From the NCBI GenBank assembly GCA_001931535.1, contig CP016211.1, positions 124,001-188,000 of the forward strand: 64,000 nt of DNA. The letters are read 5' to 3'. Made by a program: the position numbers and the translations under genes. Position 1 is the stretch's first letter. Every line of letters starts with the position of its first letter. The notes under the pieces are model-generated. The model made no database searches. It worked only from the letters and a program-made list of their open reading frames with translations, and had not been told where the DNA came from. This DNA is from Minicystis rosea (GTDB lineage: Bacteria; Myxococcota_A; Polyangia; Polyangiales; Polyangiaceae). This document shows positions 56,544 to 64,000 of this stretch, piece by piece.

Positions 56544-58829
56544 TCAGTTGGTGACGCTCAGCGTGTAGTTGTTGCAGGTCACCGGCTTCCCGGCGCGGCG
56601 GAACACGTGGATGATCACGGTGCCACCGCTGCCCACCGCCGGGATGGGATTGAACTGGGGTGCGTTGTTCGGGTCGCCGGCCGTGTACACGGCCTCCCAG
56701 TCGGTCATGCTGACGGAGCTGCCGCCTTCCGTGCCGCAGGTGATCGCCGCGCCGGAGCAATTCACCAGGATGTCGAACGCGAACTCCGCGGTCCCGGCCG
56801 TCATCTTGACGTGCGGGTGGTAGCTGGTGTTCGTGTTGCCGTTGAACGTCACCGCGAGGTACGCGTCCGTTCCCTGCACGAGGTTGCCCGAGCGGCTGAG
56901 CGCCTGGCCGACGGCCAGCGACCCGAGCGAGGTCGGGTTCACGCACGAGCCGCTCTCGCCCGTGGTGGTGCACTCGCAGCCGTTGTTGCAAACGCCGTCG
57001 ATGTTGTACTTGCCCGGAGCGCAGGCCGTGATCTGGCACGATCCGCTGCCGCACGTCGTGGCCAGCACGCCGCTCGCGCAGGTGGTGTTGCAGTTGTTCC
57101 CGCACATGCCGCAGTTGGTGACGTCGTTGAGGAGATCCTTCTCGCAGCCGTTGGCGTAGAAGCCGTCGCAGTTGGCGAAGCCCGTGTTGCAGCTCGCCAC
57201 CGTGCACGCGCTGTTGGAGCAGCCCGGCGTGCCGTTGGCGACGTTGCACTGGAAGTTGCACGAGCCGCAGTTGAGCGGATCGGCCTTGGTGTTGATCTCG
57301 CAACCGTCGGGGTGCTGGTTGTTGCAGTTCTGGAAGCCCGTGTTGCAGGCGCCGATGGTGCAGATGCCGCCGGTGCACGCCGCCGTGGCGTTCGGCAGGT
57401 TGCAGATCTTGCCGCAGACGCCGCAGTTGTTCACGTCGGCGCCGGTGTTGGTCTCGCAGCCGTTGGTGACGTCGCCGTCGCAGTCGGCCCAGCCGGGGTT
57501 GCAGATGCCGACGGCGCACGTCCCGTTGTTGCAGGCCGGCGACCCGTTCGGGATCGTGCAGGTCTTGCCGCAGACGCCGCAGTTCTGCGGGTCGTTCTTG
57601 GTGTTGATCTCGCAGCCGTCGGCGGGGTTCGTGTTGCAGTTGGCGAACCCGGCGTTGCACTGGGCGACGATGCAGACGCCGCCGGCGCAGGCGGGCGTGC
57701 CGTTGGGCGTGACGCAGGGCTTGCAGTCGTCACCGCACTGCGTGGGATCGGTGTCGGTGTGGGCCTCGCAGCCGTCGGCGTCGTTGTTGTGGTAGTTCGG
57801 CTTGCTGTTGCAGTTCTGCCAGCCCGGGTCGCAGTTGATGGTGCAGCCGCCGCTCGTGCACACCGGCGTCGCGTGCACGCCCGTCGTGGTGCAGGCGTTG
57901 CCGCAGTTGCCGCAGTTGGCCGCGTCCGTCTGGACGTTGGTCTCGCAGCCGGTGTTGAACTGCGAGTCGCAGTTCATGAAGCCCGGCTGGCACTGGTCGA
58001 TGATGCAGGTGCTCGTCTGCCCGTCGCAGTGCGACGTGCTGTTGGGCACGGTGCAGGAGTCGCCACAGAAGGCGCAGTCCGTCTGCGAGCCGAGCGGGAC
58101 CTCGCAGCCGTCGCTGTCGTCGTTGTTGCAGTTGGCCTTGCCCTTCGGGCAGTAGAGGCCGCAGATGCCGTTCTCGCAGGTCTGACCGGGCGGGCAGGCG
58201 ACGCTGCAGGTGCCGCAGTTCTTCGGGTCGACCTTGGTGTCGGACTCGCAGCCGTTCGCCGGGTCGCCGTCGCAGTCGAAGCGGCCCTGGTTGCAGCCGG
58301 CGATGCCGCATTTGCCGTCGACGCAGTTGGCCGTCGCGTTGGGCACGGTGCAGGGGCTGTTGCACGCGCCGCACTGCGAGGTGTCGGTCTGGATGTTGGT
58401 CTCGCAGCCGTTGGTCTCGTTGCCGTCGCAGTTCTTGAAGCCGTTGCTGCAGCCGGAGATCGTGCACACCCCGTTCGCGCAGGCGCTCTCGGCGTTGGGG
58501 AGCGCGGGGCAGCCGTCGCAACCCGTCTGGCTACAGCCGTAGGCCGGGTCGGTGATCTTCACGCAGGTGCCGTCGCACGACTTCTCGTCGCCCGCGCAGC
58601 CCATCATGCCGCCGGTGCCGCCGGTGCTGGAGGTGGTGCTTCCAGCGGTCCCGCCCGTGCTCATCGTGCTGCTGGAGCCGCCGGTGCCCGTGCCGGTTCC
58701 GGTGGCGTGGCTGGTCTCGGTCGAGCCGGCGGCGCAGCCGACCCAGCTCGAGAACAAGGTCGCGAGGGCGATGGTGAAGAAGGCGATCGACGGCAGCGCG
58801 TAGGTGGTTCGTGAGCGGCTAGGGCGCAA
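56544..58829 (-). CDS. large Cys-rich repeat lipoprotein
   Basis: 761 residues. The TTG start at 58829 is supported by AGGAGG 6 bases upstream. Lipobox FSSWVGC, then a Ser/Thr/Gly linker (~35-75). Residues ~85-560 hold nine repeats of ~40-45 residues of the form C-x-x-G-F-x-N-C-D ... NGCE ... D-x-x-N-C-G-x-C, each with about eight Cys. Ends of repeats carry CTVPNA-like segments. The C-terminal ~170 residues are beta-rich (YHPHVKMTAGTAEFAFDILV). It is a surface-exposed, disulfide-stabilised protein, probably for adhesion or interaction (inference). Confidence 0.9.
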   Translation of the reverse strand: MRPSRSRTTYALPSIAFFTIALATLFSSWVGCAAGSTETSHATGTGTGTGGSSSTMSTGGTAGSTTSSTGGTGGMMGCAGDEKSCDGTCVKITDPAYGCSQTGCDGCPALPNAESACANGVCTISGCSNGFKNCDGNETNGCETNIQTDTSQCGACNSPCTVPNATANCVDGKCGIAGCNQGRFDCDGDPANGCESDTKVDPKNCGTCSVACPPGQTCENGICGLYCPKGKANCNNDDSDGCEVPLGSQTDCAFCGDSCTVPNSTSHCDGQTSTCIIDQCQPGFMNCDSQFNTGCETNVQTDAANCGNCGNACTTTGVHATPVCTSGGCTINCDPGWQNCNSKPNYHNNDADGCEAHTDTDPTQCGDDCKPCVTPNGTPACAGGVCIVAQCNAGFANCNTNPADGCEINTKNDPQNCGVCGKTCTIPNGSPACNNGTCAVGICNPGWADCDGDVTNGCETNTGADVNNCGVCGKICNLPNATAACTGGICTIGACNTGFQNCNNQHPDGCEINTKADPLNCGSCNFQCNVANGTPGCSNSACTVASCNTGFANCDGFYANGCEKDLLNDVTNCGMCGNNCNTTCASGVLATTCGSGSCQITACAPGKYNIDGVCNNGCECTTTGESGSCVNPTSLGSLAVGQALSRSGNLVQGTDAYLAVTFNGNTNTSYHPHVKMTAGTAEFAFDILVNCSGAAITCGTEGGSSVSMTDWEAVYTAGDPNNAPQFNPIPAVGSGGTVIIHVFRRAGKPVTCNNYTLSVTN

Positions 58830-59079
58830 GGGTGCCTCCTCGTGAGTCCGGCTGGGGTCGAGCCGGGAAGCCGTGAGCGGGAGTCGGCAAGCACGCTTGC
58901 GCCGCCGCGCAGGACGCGCGACGTACGCAGGCGTTCATAGCATCGCATAAGTCGCTTCCCCGCACGAGATCCCTTCCAGGGCTCGTCGCCAAATGTTCAT
59001 CGATGCGAGCGCGCCGCGTTGCGGCATGGCGTTGCGACTTGCGACGCGTGGGCTCGAACGCGCTCGGCGCGAGGGCCCC

Positions 59080-59790
59080 TCAACCCTCGATGAGCAGATC
59101 GAAGAGGCCGAGACCGCCGGCGATGAAGACCGTGCCGAAGACCCCCATGAGCGCGACGTAATCCCAGAGGGCGCCCACGGGAGCGCCGTCGAGCAGCTCG
59201 CGGGTGCCGGCGACCGCCGCCAGGATCGAAGGCGCGAGGAGAGGGAAGAGCACGGTGGCCAGCACCAGATCCCGGGCGCGGGTGCGGACCGTCATGGCGC
59301 CGAAGAGGGTGCCGGCGCCGGCGATGCCCGGCGTGGCGGCGAGACAGAGCAGGACGAGGCCGCCCCCCACCTTGCCCAAGTCGACCGAGAACAGCAGCGC
59401 GGTGACCGGGATGACGACCAGCTCCACGAGCGTGATGAAGATGGCCACCCCGATGGCCTTGCCGGCGAAGATCGCGCTCCGCGCGGTGGGCGTGGCCAAG
59501 AGGCCGGCGAGGGCGCCGTCGTCGCGCTCGCGCTGCCACGTGCGGCCGAGGGCGAGGATGGAGGCGAAGGCGACCGCGACCCAGATGACACCCGGCGCGA
59601 CCCGCACCGCGGCGTCTTGCCCGGAGAAGAAGGCGAGCGAGGCGATCACCGCCACGAGCACCGCGAAGAACCCGCTGGTCGTCACGATCTCGCCGGTGGC
59701 GAGCTCGATGGCGAGATCCTTCCGCGCGACGAGCAGGACCTGCGCGGCCCAGGGCGGCTTCCTCCGGCGCACGACGCGACTATAGATCAC
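59080..59790 (-). CDS. ccmB: CcmB-like haem exporter permease
   Basis: 236 residues, GTG start at 59790. Six predicted helices (VLVAVIASLAFFSG, GVIWVAVAFASILALG, FLSGKAIGVAIF-type, LVLLCLAATPGIAGAGTLFG, LVLATVLFPLLAPSILAAV). WQRERDDGALAGLLATP and KVGGGLVLLCL match CcmB, the membrane part of the CcmAB ATPase for cytochrome c maturation. It stands alone: no CcmA or CcmC is adjacent in the window. Confidence 0.85.
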   Translation of the reverse strand: MIYSRVVRRRKPPWAAQVLLVARKDLAIELATGEIVTTSGFFAVLVAVIASLAFFSGQDAAVRVAPGVIWVAVAFASILALGRTWQRERDDGALAGLLATPTARSAIFAGKAIGVAIFITLVELVVIPVTALLFSVDLGKVGGGLVLLCLAATPGIAGAGTLFGAMTVRTRARDLVLATVLFPLLAPSILAAVAGTRELLDGAPVGALWDYVALMGVFGTVFIAGGLGLFDLLIEG

Positions 59791-60040
59791 CGGCGCCGTC
59801 GCTCGCGTCGCTTCCGCGCCGGCACCGGAAATCCTCGGGCGGTCTCGGCGGCGTGCCGGCGCGCCGTGGGGGTCGGTGCGTCGCCGGCGCCGACCGAGCT
59901 CGGCCCCGTCCCAGCTTCGCGCGGCGAGGCGTTCGCGCGGCTTGAACGAGCGGCCCGCATGGCGTATTGACCGCACGCCACCCGCGGCGTGCGAAGCCGT
60001 CCGCCGTAGCGACCGCGGGGTGCAGCAGGAGCGAGATAAA

Positions 60041-61990
60041 TTGGACGCCGACAACGCGAAGGCCGCCGGCCCCGAGCCGTGGACGATCGAGGACGCGAAG
60101 GAGCTTTACCTGATCGACCGCTGGGGGAGCGGTTACTTCGACGTGAACCAGGAGGGCGCCGTGACCATCGCGCCGCTCCAGGAGCGTGGCCGCAAGATCG
60201 CCATCCGCGACGTCGTCGCAGCCTCGCTCGAGCAGGGGCTCAGCACCCCGCTGCTCATCCGCTTCCAAGACCTGCTCCATCACCGCGTCCGCGCGCTCAA
60301 CGAGGCGTTCAACAACGCCATCAGCGAGAACAAGTTCCGCGGCACCTACCGCGGCGTGTTCCCCATCAAGGTGAACCAGCTCCGCGAGGTGGTGGAGGAG
60401 ATCCTCGAGGCCGGTAGGCCCTTCCACTTCGGCATCGAGGTGGGCTCCAAGCCCGAGGTCTTCGCCGGCCTCAGCGTGCACACGGACAACGAGTCGCTCA
60501 TCGTGTGCAACGGCTACAAGGACGACGGCTTCATCCGCACCGCGATGATCGGGCGCAAGCTCGGCAAGAAGGTGATCCTCATCGCCGAGAAGCTCTCGGA
60601 GGTCCGCGCCATCGTCCGCATCGGCAAGGAGATGGGCGTGGAGCCGATGATCGGCCTGCGCGTCCGCCTCGTCACGAAGGGCGCCGGCAAGTGGGCCGAG
60701 TCGGGCGGCGAGCACGCCAAGTTCGGCCTCTCCACCGCGGAGATCCTCGAGGCCGCGCAGATCATGAAGGACGCGGGCATGAGCTCGGCCTTCAAGCTCC
60801 TGCACTTCCACATCGGCTCGCAGGTGCCGGACATCCTCATCATCAAGCGCGCCGTGCGTGAGGCCGCGCGCTACTACGCGAAGCTCCGCCGCGCGGGGCA
60901 GCCCATCGAGTACCTCGACGTCGGCGGCGGCCTCGCCATCGATTACGATGGCTCGCGCTCAACCTTCCACTCCTCGATGAACTACACCGTCGAGGAGTAC
61001 GCGCGCGACGTCGTCTACAACATCGGCGACGTCTGCGACGACGAGAAGGTCCCGCACCCGAACATCGTCTCCGAGTCGGGCCGCGCCACCGTCGCGCACC
61101 ACTCGGTGCTCGTGGTCGAGGCCTTCGGCGCCATCGAGAAGACCAAGATCGAGACCGCCATCGAGGCGGCCGGCGCCGATCCGACCGATCACAAGCTCAT
61201 CAAGGATCTCTATTACACGCAGGAGCACCTCTCCTCGCGCGGCCTCACGGAGACCTGGCACGACCTCCTCCAGGTGAAGGAGGAGGCGCAGAAGATGTTC
61301 GAGCTCGGTCTCCTCGGCCTCGACGTGAAGGCCAAGGTGGAGACGCTCTTCTGGCAGATCGCCGAGCAGCTCGCGAAGCTCGCCGAGCAGATGGACCCGA
61401 CCGATCTCCCCGACGACATCGGCGAGCTCCGGAGCCAGCTCGCCGATCAGCACATCTGCAACTTCAGCGTCTTCCAGTCGCTGCTCGATCACTGGGCGCT
61501 CGGCGCGCTCTTCCCCATCGTGCCGATTCACCGCTTGAACGAGCGGCCCGACTCGCAGAGCACGCTGGTCGACATCACCTGCGACTCCGACGGCAAGGTG
61601 AGCAAGTTCATCGACCTCAACGACGTGCGCGACACCCTGCCGCTCCACACGATCGCGGAGGGCCCGTATTACCTCGGCGTGTTCCTCACCGGTGCCTACC
61701 AGGACATCATGGGCGACATGCACAACCTCTTCGGCCGGGTGAATGAGGTGCACGTCTTTCTCGATGACGACGAGGACGACGGCTACTACCTGGAGGAGAC
61801 GATCGCCGGCAACACCATCGGCGAAGTCCTCCAGCTCACCCAGTACCAGACGCACGATCTGGTCGCGAAGGTGAAGGCCCAAGTCGACGTCGCCATCAAG
61901 CAGGACAAGCTCCGCCCCAACGAGGGCATGCGCATGCTCGCCGACTACGAGCGCGGCCTCAAAGAGCAGACCTACCTCAAGCTCCGCTGA
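60041..61990 (+). CDS. speA: biosynthetic arginine decarboxylase
   Basis: 649 residues from TTG 60041, which has AGGAG about 9 bases upstream; GTG 60020 gives seven more residues with no ribosome site. It converts arginine to agmatine for polyamine synthesis. The PLP Lys is in YRGVFPIKVNQLREV. EVGSKPE, LHFHIGSQ and the VVSESGRA-type region are decarboxylase signatures. Family length ~640-660. No speB is adjacent. Confidence 0.95.
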   Translation: MDADNAKAAGPEPWTIEDAKELYLIDRWGSGYFDVNQEGAVTIAPLQERGRKIAIRDVVAASLEQGLSTPLLIRFQDLLHHRVRALNEAFNNAISENKFRGTYRGVFPIKVNQLREVVEEILEAGRPFHFGIEVGSKPEVFAGLSVHTDNESLIVCNGYKDDGFIRTAMIGRKLGKKVILIAEKLSEVRAIVRIGKEMGVEPMIGLRVRLVTKGAGKWAESGGEHAKFGLSTAEILEAAQIMKDAGMSSAFKLLHFHIGSQVPDILIIKRAVREAARYYAKLRRAGQPIEYLDVGGGLAIDYDGSRSTFHSSMNYTVEEYARDVVYNIGDVCDDEKVPHPNIVSESGRATVAHHSVLVVEAFGAIEKTKIETAIEAAGADPTDHKLIKDLYYTQEHLSSRGLTETWHDLLQVKEEAQKMFELGLLGLDVKAKVETLFWQIAEQLAKLAEQMDPTDLPDDIGELRSQLADQHICNFSVFQSLLDHWALGALFPIVPIHRLNERPDSQSTLVDITCDSDGKVSKFIDLNDVRDTLPLHTIAEGPYYLGVFLTGAYQDIMGDMHNLFGRVNEVHVFLDDDEDDGYYLEETIAGNTIGEVLQLTQYQTHDLVAKVKAQVDVAIKQDKLRPNEGMRMLADYERGLKEQTYLKLR

Positions 61991-62091
61991 AGCTCGCACC
62001 ACGGCGAGCCGCTCCCGCCACACCCACCACGAACGACGACCGAGACGCGCTACCGAGCAGCAGGAGCGTGCTCGGCAGGCGCCCAGGCGCG

Positions 62092-62173
62092 TTCCTGAGG
62101 CTCCGGAACGCGTCTGGGGAAACTCAGGGGCCTTCCTGAGGCTCCGGAACGCGTCTGGGGAAACTCAGCGCGG
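62092..62173 (+). repeat. 41-bp tandem repeat, two units
   Basis: Units at 62092 and 62133 are nearly identical (ttcctgaggctccggaacgc then gtctggggaaactcag). Reverse-complemented, they match the 41-bp units at 22998-23120 over ~34 bases with about four differences. They lie in the 224-bp gap 61991-62214 between convergent speA and a membrane-protein gene; no gene is seen there. Confidence 0.9.
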
Positions 62174-62214
62174 TGTTTGCAGCGAGGCTGTACGAGCGGC
62201 GAACCCTGACGAGG

Positions 62215-62622
62215 TCACGTCGCGCTTCGCTTGATGGGGCGCTGCGCGAAGACGACGAGCGTCACGAAGACGGCGCTCAGCGCGAGGGCTGCCACGATGC
62301 CGGCCCACAGGTCGATGGGGAGCCGGGCGGCCGTGAAGATCGCGAGCGTGGTGAACGCCGGCGCGCTGGCGTCGAGCGCGGCGCGTCGCCAGCGGGAGGC
62401 GTCGTCGGGGCGGGCGTAGACGCGCGCGAGGCACGACGGCACCGCGAAGACCAGGATCACGAGGATGAAGGCGAAGGCGCTGAAGATGGCGCCGAGCTCG
62501 CCGGCTGGCGCTCGATCGCGGAGCCCCCAGCGGAGCGCGAGGACGTACACGGGCACGAAGAACACCGGCACGAGGAGCGTCATGCGCATGAGGTGACGGT
62601 CGGTGCCGTTGATGTCACCCAT
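62215..62622 (-). CDS. small four-helix membrane protein
   Basis: 135 residues from ATG 62622. Four hydrophobic segments (MTLLVPVFFVPVYVLALRW, LGAIFSAFAFILVILVFAV, FTTLAIFTAARL, GIVAALALSAVFVTLVVF). It overlaps the preceding lipoprotein stop by 8 bases, so coupled. Family not recognised. Confidence 0.75.
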   Translation of the reverse strand: MGDINGTDRHLMRMTLLVPVFFVPVYVLALRWGLRDRAPAGELGAIFSAFAFILVILVFAVPSCLARVYARPDDASRWRRAALDASAPAFTTLAIFTAARLPIDLWAGIVAALALSAVFVTLVVFAQRPIKRSAT

Positions 62623-62962
62623 GGCTGTCACCCAGGCTCGCGGGCTCGTCGAGCCATCGAGAAGGAGCGCTCGGATCCGGAAGGCGCGGGGCTTCGTCGG
62701 GGTGCGGGTTGGGAGGGGGCGGGCAGATGTAGATGGGCTGCTGCGGGTGCTGTTGGCCGGACACGATCGCCGCCGCGATCGCGGCAGCAGCGGCGATGAG
62801 GGCCGCGGCGACGGCCGGCGCGAATTCTTGGTGCGCTTCCGCGGTGCGCTCGGCCGGCTCCACGTCTTCATTCGGCGTGTCGACCGGGCTCGTGCAAGCT
62901 GCGTGGAACAGCGCGCCGCCGAGCAGGGCAACGGCCATGAGCCTCCGTCCAACCTCGTGCAT
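62615..62962 (-). CDS. small Pro-rich lipoprotein
   Basis: 115 residues from ATG 62962. Lipobox LFHAAC. An Ala-rich hydrophobic segment (~45-65, VAAALIAAAAAIAAAIVSG) may be a membrane helix, followed by a Pro-rich tail (ICPPPPNPHPDEAP). Cotranscribed with the small membrane protein by an 8-base overlap. Function unknown. Confidence 0.7.
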   Translation of the reverse strand: MHEVGRRLMAVALLGGALFHAACTSPVDTPNEDVEPAERTAEAHQEFAPAVAAALIAAAAAIAAAIVSGQQHPQQPIYICPPPPNPHPDEAPRLPDPSAPSRWLDEPASLGDSHG

Positions 62963-63079
62963 GACGGGGCGAAGTGCGAAGAGCACGCCAACACGCGCCG
63001 TGCGCGCTCGGCGCACGGCGTGGCGTGATGCGGAAGCGGGGCGGTGGAGGGAGCGTGCCCGTCGCGAGCGCGCGACCGA

Positions 63080-64000
63080 TCAGAACTCGAAGGCGGCGTT
63101 GATGCGGAAGCCCTTGATGGCGGCGTCGAAGGGGGCGCCGCTGCCGCCGATCGGGCCGGCGACGGGGAGGATCATGCCGATGCCGGCCTTCACGGCCATG
63201 GACTTGTCGGCGTTGATCGGGAAGCGGCCGTTGACCTGCGGCTCGAGCACGAACTGCGCGCCGGAGTCGTCGCGCGTGAGCGTGTGGATGGGGAGCTTGG
63301 CGACGGCGAGCCAGGCGCGCAGGCCGGGCTCGAGCTTGCCGTCGAAGAAGCTGTAGTGGAACGAAGCCTGGGTCACCCAGGCGTAGGTCACGCCCGCGAT
63401 GTTGTAGCCCATGTACGCGTCGCCGCCGCCGACCTTGGGCATGAGATCGAAGCGCGTGCCCGCGGTGACGTGCATCTCGTCCTTGTCCCAGGTGATGCCC
63501 GCGCCGAGGCGGAGGCCGAAGCGGCGCGTGGCGAAGAGCGGCATCTCTTCCCAACCGCGCGCGTACGACGCGGATTGGTTCATGAGCATCTGCGCGACCG
63601 AGAGCGCCTTGTCGGGCGAGGTCGTGTCGGGGAAGGAGTCACCCTGGGCCGTGGGTAGGAAGAGACCGATCTCGGCGGGCAGGCGAAGGTTGCGCGTGAG
63701 CTGGAACGAGGGCTTCGCGTTGAGCTCGAGGTTGCCCACGGCGAACGTGTTGTAGGCGCCCGCCGGGCCGTCGACGCTCGCGCGCGTGAAGGGGAAGCGC
63801 GCGCTCAGCGTCCAGATGTCGGCGACGCGCCAGCTGAAGCCGAAGATGAACGAGGCGCCGGTGGTGTTGGTGCGGGCGTTCTCGCCGCCCGAGTCGCCGA
63901 CGATGTACCGCATGGCGCCGAAGCCGATCACCGTGTCGAGCCACGCGCGGCGCGCGGGGCCGAGGTCGACGGGCTTCTTGTCTTCCTCTTTCTCCTTCTG
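63080..64000 (-). CDS. outer-membrane beta-barrel-type protein, truncated by window edge
   Basis: Open from the right edge, so the N-terminus is missing; 306 residues remain. The first visible residues are Lys/Glu-rich (QKEKEEDKKPVDLGPARRAW). Then come repeated amphipathic strands with aromatic ends (SFIFGFSWRVADIWTLSARF, LELNAKPSFQLTRNLRLPAE, ASFHYSFFDGKLEPGLRAW) and a terminal GFRINAAFEF ending in Phe, the outer-membrane insertion signal. It resembles porin-like or transporter-like barrels. Substrate unknown. Confidence 0.8.
   Translation of the reverse strand, partial: QKEKEEDKKPVDLGPARRAWLDTVIGFGAMRYIVGDSGGENARTNTTGASFIFGFSWRVADIWTLSARFPFTRASVDGPAGAYNTFAVGNLELNAKPSFQLTRNLRLPAEIGLFLPTAQGDSFPDTTSPDKALSVAQMLMNQSASYARGWEEMPLFATRRFGLRLGAGITWDKDEMHVTAGTRFDLMPKVGGGDAYMGYNIAGVTYAWVTQASFHYSFFDGKLEPGLRAWLAVAKLPIHTLTRDDSGAQFVLEPQVNGRFPINADKSMAVKAGIGMILPVAGPIGGSGAPFDAAIKGFRINAAFEF

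Noticed and set aside
56385..58814. An 809-codon frame opposite the Cys-rich lipoprotein
   Set aside because: Mirror of the repeat protein, rich in Val/Ala/Arg; no start site support.

Overview
The window is about 70% G+C and packed with genes. It reads as a chromosomal segment of a myxobacterium, most likely order Polyangiales. The evidence is a Ser/Thr kinase with a C-terminal PEGA domain, a protease with a MYXO-CTERM-type tail, several Cys-rich lipoproteins with NGCE-type repeats, an OmpA protein with thrombospondin-3-like repeats, and many two-component genes. No rRNA, tRNA, insertion sequence, phage module or CRISPR array is visible. The order assignment is inference.

Layout. 1-5.6 kb: a truncated unknown gene, a GH31 glycosidase lipoprotein, and a divergent LysR / small monooxygenase / truncated haemoglobin operon. 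5.9-10.6 kb: a large secreted lectin protein with a Vps62/NPP1-like end, framed by inverted copies of a 41-bp repeat, then a PstS-like lipoprotein. 11-14 kb: a PEGA kinase coupled to a TPR/PEGA protein. 14.2-19 kb: a complete pstS-pstC-pstA-pstB-phoU operon. 19-22.8 kb: two surface-protein genes, each with an apparent single-base frameshift. 23-26.5 kb: small unknown proteins, paired Cys-rich lipoproteins and a GIY-YIG protein. 26.5-29 kb: a PhoB/PhoR-like pair. 29.2-32.4 kb: ndk, an unknown gene, dapD and dapE. 32.5-35.3 kb: two histidine kinases with eroded ATPase motifs and two lone receivers. 35.6-39 kb: a giant GspE-N / GAF-like / HEAT protein.

39-46 kb is looser and repeat-rich. A thiamine-diphosphate enzyme and a methyltransferase lie between two copies of a ~130-bp MITE-like element. 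After them come 53-bp palindromic tandem repeats, a small unknown protein, a secreted alpha/beta hydrolase and a 1.1-kb stretch with no convincing gene. 46-48.5 kb: a thioesterase / glycosyltransferase / hexapeptide acyltransferase operon. 48.6-52.6 kb: an OmpA-family protein, mlaF and mlaD. 52.7-56.3 kb: a DUF2520 protein, nadD, an unknown gene and a ferredoxin-FAD oxidoreductase. 56.5-64 kb: a 761-aa Cys-rich lipoprotein, ccmB, arginine decarboxylase, two small envelope proteins and the start of an outer-membrane-type barrel.

Main threads: phosphate uptake and sensing (Pst/PhoU plus PhoB/PhoR), lysine/peptidoglycan precursors (DapD/DapE), envelope lipid transport (Mla), NAD synthesis, polyamine synthesis, and a large set of secreted or lipidated Cys-rich proteins. 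At least four families of short intergenic repeats (41, 52 and 53 bp tandem units and a ~130-bp palindromic element) recur within the window. They are the clearest structure that the genes do not explain.
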